In this document: positions 1 through 7,513 of the stretch, piece after piece | How positions within the stretch are numbered: position 1 is the first letter of the stretch | Layout: each line of letters starts with the position of its first letter | Assembly: GCF_003583365.1 (NCBI RefSeq) | Contig: NZ_QXED01000014.1 | Coordinates: 1 to 64,000, forward strand | Reading direction: 5' to 3' | DNA: 64,000 nucleotides | DNA from: Fibrisoma montanum | GTDB lineage: Bacteria; Bacteroidota; Bacteroidia; Cytophagales; Spirosomataceae | Notes under the pieces: model-generated | Database searches by the model: none | The model's input: the letters and a program-made list of their open reading frames with translations, nothing else | Told to the model about the DNA's origin: nothing | Translations under genes and position numbers: made by a program

Positions 1-62
1 GACTCCTGGACGATGGAATAGCGGTCCTCGGGGGTGAACGTTCGTCTGGTTTTGCTCATCAT
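1..62 (-). CDS. IS3-family transposase OrfA, N-terminal fragment
   Basis: Only the first 20 codons lie in the window (MMSKTRRTFTPEDRYSIVQE). This lysine/arginine-rich start followed by a helix opening in F(T/S)PExR is typical of OrfA, the helix-turn-helix DNA-binding subunit that is fused to the DDE catalytic OrfB by programmed frameshifting in IS3 elements. Two adjacent ATG codons (60-62 and 57-59) can serve as start. The family call rests on this short stretch plus the terminal-repeat-like sequence upstream, so it is good but not certain. Confidence 0.65.
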   Translation of the reverse strand, partial: MMSKTRRTFTPEDRYSIVQE

Positions 63-126
63 TTCTGAAGTTAAAAGGACTTAATTGTTTTTACAATTTT
101 GTCCAACTCTTCAGGGGGCTAAGACA
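1..126 (-). mobile_element. End of an IS3-family insertion sequence (partial)
   Basis: The minus strand reads outward from about position 126 with TGTCTTAGCCCCC followed by a GAGTTGGACA block, which resembles the terminal repeat of IS3-family (IS150-like) elements, and the transposase OrfA begins 64 nt inside it. The rest of the element lies left of the window, so neither the other terminal repeat nor a target duplication can be tested. The boundary at 126 is inferred from the TG terminus convention. Confidence 0.6.
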
Positions 127-188
127 TCCTTAAGCTCATAATCAATACACGCCAACAGTGACCTGCGTCAAATATAACAAAAAGATCT

Positions 189-208
189 AACTGGTACGAA
201 CTGGTACG
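189..208. promoter_or_regulatory. Tandem 10-bp repeat upstream of AraC-type gene, candidate operator
   Basis: AACTGGTACG occurs twice head to tail at 189-198 and 199-208, a period of almost exactly one helical turn, about 95 bp upstream of the AraC-family gene. Tandem half-sites on one helix face are the usual recognition form for AraC-family dimers, so autoregulation is inferred. The surrounding 127-303 is AT-rich and otherwise empty. Confidence 0.45.
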
Positions 209-303
209 ATTTATTATTAACAATGCATCAAAATATCGGTTGTGATGATGTAGTGAAGTACAAGGTAGAACATTTACGGCTCTCATAGCCGGACAATTCA
301 GTC

Positions 304-1203
304 ATGACAAAACATCAGAACATTGCTGACTTTGCTCCCTCCCAGGCGGCAACATCACCGCCGGTGTCCGGTACGATTGCCGTTATTCGTTTAGATGATT
401 TATCGGCTGAAAGCGTGGCGGCAACGGCCGTTTACACCCGAAAAGACTTTTACAAAATATCGCTCATTACCGGGCATGCTACCTACCACTACCGGGACCA
501 GTCTTATCGAGTGGAGCCTGGTCAGTGTGCGCTGGTATTTACCAATCAGGAAACACCGTATCGCTGGGAGGTGCACAGCGGTAGCTGTAGTGGCTATGCC
601 TGCTTGTTCACGGCCGATTTTTTACCGATGCATACCCATCTCCGCCCCGCCAACTTGTTGGTGTTTGATGCAGACCGGCAGTCGGTCTATCAGCTGGCCC
701 CTCAGGAGAAAGAGACCTTTACCGCTTTGTTCCTGAAAATGTTGGCGGAGCAGGATTCTGACTACGTCGGTAAACATCAGTTGCTGTTTTTGTACGTGTT
801 GGAGTGCATCCATCAGGCGCTAAAGCTGCAGCCCGAGTCTGACATCCGGAAGCAAACCGCAGCAACCCGGCTAACAGAGTCGTTCAAAACGCTACTGGCC
901 GGGCAGTTCCCGCTGGTTACCCCATTTCAACCCATCCGACTGCGCAGTCCTCAGGCCTTTGCTCAGGAGCTGGCTGTTCATCCTAATTATCTGAATCAAG
1001 TCCTGAAGACCGTAACGGGCCGGACCACCACGCAGCTCATTGCTGAACGGCTCATGCAGGAAGCCCGCGCGCTGCTGATGCATTCGAATTGGTCAATCAG
1101 CCAGATCAGTAACAGTCTGGGATTTGAGGAGCCAACGCACTTTACGAAAGCTTTTCGCAGTCATACCAGACAGACGCCTTCGTCGTTCCGACAAACCAGT
1201 TGA
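304..1203 (+). CDS. AraC-family transcriptional regulator
   Basis: A 299-residue protein with an N-terminal cupin-like sensor half (about 40-150, with the phrase YRVEPGQCALVF) and a C-terminal AraC double helix-turn-helix (about 200-297). The second helix-turn-helix ends with the family signature around SISQISNSLGFEEPTHFTKA and a KxFRxHTxQTPSSFR motif. Such regulators in Bacteroidota commonly sit next to the gene they control; here the next gene on the same strand is a short-chain dehydrogenase 90 bp downstream. The ATG at 304 is preceded by no strong ribosome-binding site, as usual in this phylum. A perfect 10-bp tandem repeat lies upstream. Effector unknown. Confidence 0.9.
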   Translation: MTKHQNIADFAPSQAATSPPVSGTIAVIRLDDLSAESVAATAVYTRKDFYKISLITGHATYHYRDQSYRVEPGQCALVFTNQETPYRWEVHSGSCSGYACLFTADFLPMHTHLRPANLLVFDADRQSVYQLAPQEKETFTALFLKMLAEQDSDYVGKHQLLFLYVLECIHQALKLQPESDIRKQTAATRLTESFKTLLAGQFPLVTPFQPIRLRSPQAFAQELAVHPNYLNQVLKTVTGRTTTQLIAERLMQEARALLMHSNWSISQISNSLGFEEPTHFTKAFRSHTRQTPSSFRQTS

Positions 1204-1255
1204 ATTAGGTCAGCTTTCCTTTGAATCTCGTCAGAGGGGGCGCTGACACGCCGTA

Positions 1256-1263
1256 TACCTTTG
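1256..1263 (+). promoter_or_regulatory. Bacteroidota -7 element of the SDR gene
   Basis: TACCTTTG at 1256-1263 matches the consensus TAnnTTTG and lies 30 nt before the ATG at 1293. No TTG was found at the normal -33 spacing. A second sequence, TGTACTTTTAGC at 1267-1278, recurs in almost the same place upstream of the PorU2-like gene. Confidence 0.5.
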
Positions 1264-1292
1264 TGGTGTACTTTTAGCTACTATTATTGCTC

Positions 1293-2123
1293 ATGAAAAC
1301 ATGGTTCATTACCGGAGCTTCTTCCGGCCTGGGACGAGCGCTGACAGAGAAACTGCTCCAGCAAGGAAACCAGGTAGCCGCAACCGTTCGTAAAGAAGGT
1401 GCGCTCGATGAGTTAAAGCAACAGTATGGCGATCAGTTATGGATAGCTTTGCTGGACGTTACCCATACAGATGCCATTCGACAAACTATCGACCGGGCGG
1501 TGGCTGACCTGGGTAGGCTTGACGTCATTGTCAATAGTGCTGGCTATGCCCTGTTCTGTGCCGCTGAAGAAGCAGAAAACGAGCAGATTCAGCAGTTATT
1601 TGATACCAATATTACGGGCTCAATCCAAGTCATCAGAGCTGCATTGCCCTATCTTCGTGAACAGGGTGGGGGGCATATTCTCCAATTGTCGTCGGCGGGG
1701 GGACAAACTACGTATCCTAACTTTAGCTACTACCACACGACGAAGTGGGCTATCGAAGGCTTTTGCGATACCCTCGCCAAGGAAGTGGCGCCTTTTCACA
1801 TTGACGTGACTATTGTGGAGCCAGGAGCTCATCACACATCATTTGGGTCAGCCATGGTTACCGCTCCTGTAATGGACGTTTACGAAAACACGCCCGCTGG
1901 TGATACGCGCCGGGCTATCGCGGAAGGGACATTTCCAATTACCGGCGACGTTAATAAAACGGTGCAGGCGATGATCGACTGCGTTGGGACTTCGCCAGCA
2001 CCCAGGCGACTGGCTCTTGGCAAAGATGCTTACGAAGATATGCGGGCCTCACTCATGGCGCGACTGGCCGAACTTGAGGCTCAAAAAGACCTGGCGCTGT
2101 CTAGTGTGATCGATACGCAATAG
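1293..2123 (+). CDS. SDR-family NAD(P)-dependent oxidoreductase
   Basis: Classical short-chain dehydrogenase, about 276 residues. It has the nucleotide-binding TGASSGLG motif near residue 7, NSAG (variant of NNAG) near 87, an active-site Ser followed by YHTTK (the YxxxK dyad) and the PGAHHT stretch after it. This subgroup usually takes NADP(H) and reduces or oxidises small carbonyl or alcohol substrates; the substrate cannot be read from sequence. An in-frame TTG at 1287 would add two residues, but ATG at 1293 is the natural start. It follows an AraC-type regulator on the same strand and ends in a clear terminator, so regulator and enzyme probably form a small locus. Confidence 0.9.
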   Translation: MKTWFITGASSGLGRALTEKLLQQGNQVAATVRKEGALDELKQQYGDQLWIALLDVTHTDAIRQTIDRAVADLGRLDVIVNSAGYALFCAAEEAENEQIQQLFDTNITGSIQVIRAALPYLREQGGGHILQLSSAGGQTTYPNFSYYHTTKWAIEGFCDTLAKEVAPFHIDVTIVEPGAHHTSFGSAMVTAPVMDVYENTPAGDTRRAIAEGTFPITGDVNKTVQAMIDCVGTSPAPRRLALGKDAYEDMRASLMARLAELEAQKDLALSSVIDTQ

Positions 2124-2152
2124 AATAGTTATCAATTTAGCTATGTGTTTAC

Positions 2153-2183
2153 AGAACCGGCGTTACTACGTCCGGTTCTTTTT
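2153..2183 (+). terminator. Intrinsic terminator after SDR gene
   Basis: Eight-bp stem AGAACCGG (2153-2160) with CCGGTTCT (2172-2179), 11-nt loop, followed by TTTTT. It sits 30 nt after the SDR stop codon. Confidence 0.75.
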
Positions 2184-2275
2184 GTTTGGGAGATGCTACC
2201 GTTGAGAAGCTACTATAAAAAAGTAAGTACCAGGGTAGGGCAACTCACCTCCGGGAGAACAACGCGTTTAGTACG

Positions 2276-2308
2276 TTGAACAGGTAGCCTTCAGACAATG
2301 TATCTTTG
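2276..2308 (+). promoter_or_regulatory. Promoter of the GntR-family gene
   Basis: TTG at 2276-2278, 22-nt spacer, TATCTTTG at 2301-2308. This fits the Bacteroidota sigma-A pattern (TTG, about 20 nt, TAnnTTTG). The GTG start of the regulator is 18 nt further on. Confidence 0.65.
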
Positions 2309-2325
2309 CGGCATACCCTGCCTAC

Positions 2326-3303
2326 GTGAAAGAGAACAAATCAAAATACAACCTGATCGTTAGCCACGTAACGAACCGAATCGCCAGCGAGGAATACAAG
2401 AAAGGGGACTGGATACCGTCCATCAACGAGTTCCGAAGTCTGTACAATCTGTCGCGTGATACGGTTTTTGCGGGTTTACGCGAACTGGTCGCTAAGGGAA
2501 TTATTGAGTCTAATCATGGAGTGGGCTACTTTGTGACCCGTACCCAAATTGAAGCCGGTCATAACATATTTCTGCTCTTCAATGAACTCAACGAGTTTAA
2601 AGAGGTGCTGTTTAAATCGTTTATGGAGTCGGCTGGCACCTCAGTAACCGTTGATATCTATTTCCACAATTACAATCGGAAGGTGTTCGAAACGCTGGTG
2701 CGTGACGCCAACCACAAATACACCGACTACGTCATCATGTCGGGAAAATTTCAGGGTATTGCACCGTTGCTGGACTCGCTTGCTGGACGTGTGTTTTTAC
2801 TGGACCATTTCCATCCTGAGTTAAAAGGAAAGTATTCGGCCGTGTTCCAGGATTTCGAAAAGAACACGTACGAAGCCTTAGTTTCTGGACGGGACCTGCT
2901 TCGAAAATACAAGCGGATTTTTATGGTTCAACGGGAAGAGAAAGAGCCCGAAGAACGGTACGATGGACTTAAGGCTTTCTGCAAGGAATACGGGTTCGAT
3001 CATGATTACATCCCCACAACCGCAGACCGGATGATCAGCCAAGGGGATGTTTACATCGTTGTGAAGGATGAAGATCTGGCAGCCCTTATTAAGCAGGCGA
3101 TCGCTCAGCGGCTAACCCCCGGAACTGACTTCGGCATCATCTCCTATAACGATACCCCATTGAAAGAGATCTTGGCCGGGGGCATTACCACCCTTTCTAC
3201 GGATTTCAAATTAATGGGAAAAACCATGGCGCAGCTCCTTGATACGAAAGCCATTTGCACCATCGAAAATCCCTGGCAGCTTAACATTCGTCAATCCCTT
3301 TAA
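2326..3303 (+). CDS. GntR-family transcriptional regulator with sugar-binding-like effector domain
   Basis: A 325-residue regulator. Residues about 5-75 form a GntR winged helix (WIPSINEFRSLYNLSRDTV and GIIESNHGVGYFV). The rest resembles the type I periplasmic-binding-protein fold used by LacI-type regulators, as in AraR-like proteins of Bacteroidota that sense sugars or sugar acids. The start is GTG at 2326, directly behind a good promoter. No obvious target gene is adjacent: the SDR is upstream behind a terminator and a WYL regulator follows. Control of the hexuronate genes 20 kb away is possible but unsupported. Confidence 0.85.
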   Translation: MKENKSKYNLIVSHVTNRIASEEYKKGDWIPSINEFRSLYNLSRDTVFAGLRELVAKGIIESNHGVGYFVTRTQIEAGHNIFLLFNELNEFKEVLFKSFMESAGTSVTVDIYFHNYNRKVFETLVRDANHKYTDYVIMSGKFQGIAPLLDSLAGRVFLLDHFHPELKGKYSAVFQDFEKNTYEALVSGRDLLRKYKRIFMVQREEKEPEERYDGLKAFCKEYGFDHDYIPTTADRMISQGDVYIVVKDEDLAALIKQAIAQRLTPGTDFGIISYNDTPLKEILAGGITTLSTDFKLMGKTMAQLLDTKAICTIENPWQLNIRQSL

Positions 3304-3445
3304 TGCTGACCCCAGTTTGTTAGCGTTACCAACGGGTTACGGCGCCATTGTCCCTTTAGCAGGTCAGATGTGAGCGTCGGCGACTGTAAGTAAAGTCAAT
3401 GCCGCTTGCTTGAATTTCATTAGTAAAAAGCATATTGTCTGCTAC

Positions 3446-4423
3446 ATGATTGACAACGAAATAACCCGCCTTTCCCGACTGGTTGCCCTTTTAACGCTGC
3501 TTCAGACAAAGCGCCTGCTGACCGCCACCGAACTAGCCCAGCGCTTTTCGGTCAGTACGCGGACGATCTACCGCGACATTCGTTCCCTCGAAGAAGCGGG
3601 CGTTCCGGTCGTCACCCAGGAGGGCAAAGGCTACATGCTGATGGAGGGGTATCGGCTCCCCCCCGTTATGTTTACCCGGGAGGAAGCCATTGCCCTGCTC
3701 ACGGCCGAAAAGATGGCCGCTCAACTCACGGACGCCCCCACCGCCCAGCTCACCGGCTCGGCTATGGACAAGCTGCGCTCGGCCCTGCGCCGGAATGACC
3801 GCGACCACCTTGAAACCCTCAGCCCACACATTCAGGTGCTGGGACCCGTTAATCAACCGGGTCATTCGAATGCGTATCAGCAGTTGTTAACGGCCATCAC
3901 CAATCAGCGCGTGGTGCAGCTGACCTACTGGGCACCCGACGCGGAGGCTCCTTCCCAACGTGAGGTAGAGCCGATTGGCCTGTACATGAACTATCGCTGG
4001 CACATGGTAGCCTATTGCCGACTCCGGCAGAACTTCCGTGATTTTCGACTCGACCGCATCCAGCACCTAACCGTTAGCCAGGAAAGGTTTACGGCTCGCC
4101 CCGAAACCCTTCGGCAGTACCTGACGGCCGAAGCTGAACGGGGAACGAAGCTAAAAGTTGTTATTCGCTGGCAACGGGAGGCTATCCTGCCCGCGCTGGC
4201 CCAGCACTGGCAGGATACCAAATATCAGTATGGCTGGGCACATGAGCAGCTCCTACCCGACGGGCAGGTGGAGATGACGTTCATTATCGGCTCGCTGACG
4301 TACCTGGCCGCCTGGCTGCTGCCCTACGCCGGTGCGGTAACCGTAGTTGAACCGCCCACGCTGCGGCAGCACCTGTCCGAGCTCTCGGGACGGGCCCAAA
4401 ACTTTTTTGCGTTCCCTGAATAG
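3446..4423 (+). CDS. YafY-family HTH and WYL-domain transcriptional regulator
   Basis: N-terminal DeoR-like helix-turn-helix (about residues 5-60, with RFSVSTRTIYRDIRSLEEAG) and a C-terminal WYL domain (about 135-300, containing RWHMVAYCRLRQNFRDFRLDR). WYL proteins are ligand-responsive regulators; some sense single-stranded DNA or nucleotides. About 325 residues from ATG 3446; an in-frame TTG at 3410 would add 12 residues without domain support. A Rid-family gene follows 85 bp downstream on the same strand and may be its target, which is inference from position only. Confidence 0.88.
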   Translation: MIDNEITRLSRLVALLTLLQTKRLLTATELAQRFSVSTRTIYRDIRSLEEAGVPVVTQEGKGYMLMEGYRLPPVMFTREEAIALLTAEKMAAQLTDAPTAQLTGSAMDKLRSALRRNDRDHLETLSPHIQVLGPVNQPGHSNAYQQLLTAITNQRVVQLTYWAPDAEAPSQREVEPIGLYMNYRWHMVAYCRLRQNFRDFRLDRIQHLTVSQERFTARPETLRQYLTAEAERGTKLKVVIRWQREAILPALAQHWQDTKYQYGWAHEQLLPDGQVEMTFIIGSLTYLAAWLLPYAGAVTVVEPPTLRQHLSELSGRAQNFFAFPE

Positions 4424-4508
4424 GGTATGACATAAGGCTGTCACTGGCCGGAACGACCTTTGTAATGTCAACCGACAAACATCCTTATTCACAAAAACGC
4501 AAACGCAA

Positions 4509-4901
4509 ATGCAAAAGCAACTTATTGATCCCTGGAAGTGGGGCGAGCGCACAAACTCAGTACAAGCCGTTGAGGTTAAGCAGGTTGAAGGTACGTTGTA
4601 TTGCTCGGGCCAGGTAGCCATCGACGCGGACGGGCAAGTCGTTGCCGCCGATATGCGAACCCAACTGCTCCAGACGATCCAGAACCTGGAACAGCTTATC
4701 GAAGAAGCGGGCTACGCCTGTAGTGGGATCGTTCGGCTAAACGTGTATACCACCTCGACGGCCGAGTTTTTCAGCACGTGTATGGATGTGTATCCGGGCT
4801 GGCTGGCCAAGCATGGCATCAAGCAAGCCACCTCGATGGTTGAAGTGAACGGGTTGTTTGGCGGATTGACCATCGAACTCGAAGCGACGGTTGTCAAGTA
4901 A
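4509..4901 (+). CDS. RidA/YjgF/YER057c/UK114-family protein, catalytic arginine absent
   Basis: A 130-residue Rid-superfamily protein (LYCSGQVAID near 30, GLTIELEATVV at the C-terminus), expected to form a trimer. True RidA deaminases hydrolyse reactive enamines and imines from PLP enzymes and need an arginine just before the STVEV segment; here the corresponding stretch reads ATSMVEV, so that arginine appears to be lost. It therefore belongs to a divergent Rid subgroup whose chemistry is not established. The element GACCTTTG at 4455-4462 is a weak -7 candidate. It follows the WYL regulator. Confidence 0.85.
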   Translation: MQKQLIDPWKWGERTNSVQAVEVKQVEGTLYCSGQVAIDADGQVVAADMRTQLLQTIQNLEQLIEEAGYACSGIVRLNVYTTSTAEFFSTCMDVYPGWLAKHGIKQATSMVEVNGLFGGLTIELEATVVK

Positions 4902-4908
4902 GTCTTCG

Positions 4909-4946
4909 GCTACACTGGGGCGGCTGCGTAACTGCCCCAGTGTAGC
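4909..4946 (+). terminator. Hairpin after Rid gene, probable terminator
   Basis: Perfect 13-bp arms GCTACACTGGGGC (4909-4921) and GCCCCAGTGTAGC (4934-4946) around a 12-nt loop, 8 nt after the stop. There is no T-run, so its strength as a terminator is uncertain. Confidence 0.5.
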
Positions 4947-5082
4947 TACTAAATGCCCTCCGTTTTTCGTAGTCCCGAATAGAATAGGCCTCGGGCTTTC
5001 AGTAGGGACAGCGACCGCTCGGGCGGGTCGGCTTTATCATAATTACCGGTCAATATCTCGTTCACCTCTCCTCCTTATAGCC

Positions 5083-5499
5083 ATGTTTACTGTATTATCC
5101 GCTATCAACTGGTTTAGTGTTGTGGTCGCTTTTGTCGTTTATTTTATGCTGGGTGGCCTGTGGTACACGAAGCTTTTCCCGCAGGCGTATAAGGTGTCGC
5201 TGGGCAAAGCGAACCAGACGCTCAACAATCAGTCGCCCCTCTACATTGTCGGCCCCGCCTTGTGTGTACTGGTCATTCTCTTGGCCAGCACGGTGCTGAT
5301 GTATGCGCTGGACATTCATTCGTACGGTAGTGCGCTGCTGTTTGCCTTATTTATTGGCATGGGTTTTCTGGTGTCGAATACGACCAACATTGCCATTAAT
5401 CCGAACATTCCCCGTCCTTTTCTCTACAGCGTGATCACGGGTACGTATCACCTGGTAGGCATTACGCTGGCCTGTCTCATTTTGGTCGCCATGCGTTGA
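5083..5499 (+). CDS. DUF1761 family membrane protein
   Basis: A 138-residue integral membrane protein with four hydrophobic segments (about 5-25, 55-77, 85-105 and 115-137). The opening INWFSVVVAFVVYFMLGGLWY and the asparagine-rich NTTNIAINPN segment are typical of DUF1761, a family of unknown function. ATG 5083 is chosen because the reading frame upstream (to 4891) has no hydrophobic or conserved content. No operon partner is apparent; two hairpins follow. Confidence 0.8.
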   Translation: MFTVLSAINWFSVVVAFVVYFMLGGLWYTKLFPQAYKVSLGKANQTLNNQSPLYIVGPALCVLVILLASTVLMYALDIHSYGSALLFALFIGMGFLVSNTTNIAINPNIPRPFLYSVITGTYHLVGITLACLILVAMR

Positions 5500-5575
5500 T
5501 GAATTAGTCGGTACCAGGCAGTATTCATAACGGCTGGGTACTAGTTATATAATTCGACTTTCAAGCACGCTTAAG

Positions 5576-5621
5576 CTATCACTGGATGTGATAGAGCTTT
5601 TTGTCGGGATGACAAAAGCTC
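5576..5621 (+). terminator. Two tandem hairpins downstream of DUF1761 gene
   Basis: CTATCAC (5576-5582) pairs with GTGATAG (5588-5594). Immediately after it, GAGCTTTTTGTC (5594-5605) pairs with GACAAAAGCTC (5611-5621) with one bulge. They lie 77 nt after the stop and may act as a transcript end. Confidence 0.4.
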
Positions 5622-5694
5622 ATTTAGATTTGGAGACTATCCATAACTCACGTTAACGTAAAACTAGGCTCATTCACCTTAAGATCTTACCCGG

Positions 5695-6336
5695 ATGCAA
5701 CAAGCCATTAATTCGTTTGCGCCAACGAGTCGCCAGCACTGGCGGGCGTGGTTGCAGGAACATCACCAGACCGCCCAGGCCGTTTGGCTGATCTATCCCA
5801 AGAAAAAAGCCCCGACGGTAGGCGTAAATTATGCGGAAGCCGTTGAGGAAGCCCTTTGTTTCGGTTGGATTGATAGCCGGGCCCAACCCATCGACGACTA
5901 TCATTACCGTCAGTTTTTCAGCCCTCGAAAACCCACCAGCGGCTGGTCGAAGGTCAACAAAGCGCGCATCGAGCGGCTGACAAAAGCCGGACTAATGACC
6001 CCAACCGGTTTAGTCTGCGTTGAACGAGCGCAGCAAAACGGATCGTGGCTCTTGCTGGATGACATCGAAGCGCTGGTCATCCCGGCCGATCTGGAGGATG
6101 CTTTTGGCCAAAAACCAAACGCCAAAGCGTTCTTTTGTGGTCTGAGCCGGTCGGATCAACGCACGTTGTTACTGTGGCTGGTATTAGCCAAGCGGACCCA
6201 AACCCGCCAGAACCGCCTGGCCGAACTGGTCGAAGACGCTAATCGACAACAGAAACCAAAAATTTTACAGCGAGTGCGTGGGCAGCGTTCGGATAATCTG
6301 TTAAACGACGGGATCAACCAGGAACCTGCCTTGTGA
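5695..6336 (+). CDS. YdeI/OmpD-associated family protein
   Basis: A 213-residue cytoplasmic protein matching the YdeI/OmpD-associated family: WLIYPKKKAP, YAEAVEEALCFGWIDSR, QFFSPRKPTSGWSKVNKAR and WLVLAKRTQTRQNRLAE are the conserved blocks of the family. The family is linked to resistance to antimicrobial peptides in some bacteria, but its biochemical activity is unknown. The gene stands alone between two hairpin-bearing spacers; no neighbour suggests a pathway. Confidence 0.85.
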   Translation: MQQAINSFAPTSRQHWRAWLQEHHQTAQAVWLIYPKKKAPTVGVNYAEAVEEALCFGWIDSRAQPIDDYHYRQFFSPRKPTSGWSKVNKARIERLTKAGLMTPTGLVCVERAQQNGSWLLLDDIEALVIPADLEDAFGQKPNAKAFFCGLSRSDQRTLLLWLVLAKRTQTRQNRLAELVEDANRQQKPKILQRVRGQRSDNLLNDGINQEPAL

Positions 6337-6511
6337 CTATCGGATAGCCGAGACTTCGACTGGGGCCAAGCGAAATTGAATGTGATGGCTGACCACGTAT
6401 ATTTATGGGTCTGGTTTTTATTGGAGTTACTTCGTTTGTCCGGTGATTCCTTCAACACATGTTGGCTCTTGTAATAATTGTATCCGGCGGCTATCAGCGT
6501 CACAATAAGTA

Positions 6512-6562
6512 CGGCATCATGGACAAATTTGCATTCGGAATGCAAATTTGTCCATGATGCCG
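6512..6562. repeat. Near-continuous 51-bp palindrome (25-bp perfect arms, 1-nt spacer)
   Basis: Arms 6512-6536 (starting CGGCATCATGGACAAATTTG) and 6538-6562 are exact reverse complements around a single G at 6537. The palindrome sits just before the ATPase pseudogene start (6575). Perfect arms this long with almost no loop favour cruciform DNA or a recombination or insertion scar over an RNA terminator. Confidence 0.9.
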
Positions 6563-6574
6563 GAGCTTTGTGGC

Positions 6575-6941
6575 ATGCTCCAACGCCTGCTCACCCCTAA
6601 GCTGCTTCAACTCGCCCAGTACTACCCCGTCATTACCCTAACCGGGCCTCGGCAGTCTGGCAAGTCAACCTTGGTACAGACCGCTTCCCCCGACCTACCA
6701 TGTGTGCTCCTGGAAGAGCCTGATGTACGAACTCTTGCCCAAACGGACCCGCGTGGGTTTCTGGCCAATTATACCAACGGAGCCATTTTTGATGTGGTTC
6801 AGCGAGTGCCAGACCTGTTTGGGTATCCCCTCGTCCAACAGTTACGTCGTCTACGGCGGCCCGCTGCTGCAAACTACCTCGTCCGGTAGTTTTGTGCCTC
6901 TATCAGGGTTAGCTCGTTTGTTAGCGGGCGAGTTGAGCTAA
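6575..6941 (+). pseudogene. AAA_14/DUF4143-type ATPase, internally deleted and frameshifted
   Basis: Frame 1 from ATG 6575 encodes the N-terminus of a PF13173-type ATPase: MLQRLLTPKLLQLA, Walker A GPRQSGKST, LEEPDVRTLAQTDPRGFLANY, then DVVQRVPDLFGY where the family has the Walker B DEVQRVPELF. After codon about 87 this frame runs into unrelated sequence and stops at about 6889. The +1 frame then encodes SYVVYGGPLLQ and SGSFVPLSGL up to 6941, which resembles the extreme C-terminus of the same family (a YGG..Q.R...VLPW-type ending). So about 250 internal codons are missing and the two ends are joined out of frame. The Walker B glutamate is also replaced by valine. The gene is dead. Confidence 0.75.
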
Positions 6942-6967
6942 TAAACAAGTTGCTGTGCAGAACGAAT

Positions 6968-7006
6968 GGATGATTTGATCAGTACACTCTACTGATCAAA
7001 TCATCC
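6968..7006. repeat. Hairpin with 17-bp perfect arms
   Basis: GGATGATTTGATCAGTA (6968-6984) and its exact complement (6990-7006) flank a 5-nt loop CACTC. It lies 26 nt after the pseudogene end. No T-run follows. Confidence 0.85.
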
Positions 7007-7024
7007 TGACAGTTTCCAATCAAT

Positions 7025-7062
7025 GAAAATGGCTAACCCATGCTCCTGGGTTAGCCATTTTC
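7025..7062. terminator. Hairpin with 16-bp perfect arms, terminator-like
   Basis: GAAAATGGCTAACCCA (7025-7040) and TGGGTTAGCCATTTTC (7047-7062) with a 6-nt loop. The A-run on one side and T-run on the other allow termination on both strands. Confidence 0.6.
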
Positions 7063-7163
7063 CTAGTGTGTTGACAAAGTCACCTGATGACTCGTTAGCC
7101 GGGATCGCTCATGGCTTCACCAGACGCCCCCCGGAGTTGCCGTTACCCGGCCAGAGCAACACA

Positions 7164-7331
7164 ATGGAGACGGAGGGCTCACCAACCTCCTCTCACAATG
7201 GGCTGCTCATCTTCGACGACAACGACGTCATCCGGGCCTATGTGCGCCCGGTGTTTGCCGCCGACTACCCGATTGTCAAAGCCGCCGACCTGCTGGCCAC
7301 GGGTGAGGCTACTGTCCCGCCGGTGGCTTAA
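7164..7331 (+). pseudogene. Small ORF or 3' gene remnant of unknown function
   Basis: A 55-codon open frame (METEGSPTSSHNGLLIFDDN, then VIRAYVRPVFAADYPIVKAADLLATG) whose codon use (high G+C at third positions) matches real genes in this window. No family recognised. The reading frame continues upstream to 7023 through low-quality sequence, so it may be the 3' end of a deleted gene in this decayed patch. It could also be an intact small gene. Confidence 0.35.
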
Positions 7332-7513
7332 GCGGTTGGGGTTGATAGGCTGTCGTATTTAGGTAAAGTGGTTCAGCATCGGTATGGGGGCGTCGCAGTA
7401 TAGCCAGGCCGCTGATAACCATCGACCATTCCCTAGTGCGCTAAGGAATGGTCGATTCATGCTAGGCCGATACCGCCGATATAAGGCCGTAAATGAGCAA
7501 GGCGTAATGAAGG
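7332..7513. other. Spacer with one hairpin, no gene
   Basis: Non-coding. It contains an imperfect 16-bp hairpin: ATCGACCATTCC (7421-7432) pairs with GGAATGGTCGAT (7445-7456), and the inner CTAG/CTAA adds three more pairs. It may end transcripts of the minus-strand sulfatase, which stops at 7514. Confidence 0.55.

Noticed and set aside
3410-3445. Upstream TTG start for the WYL regulator
   Set aside because: The added 12 residues have no domain support, and ATG 3446 fits the usual N-terminus.
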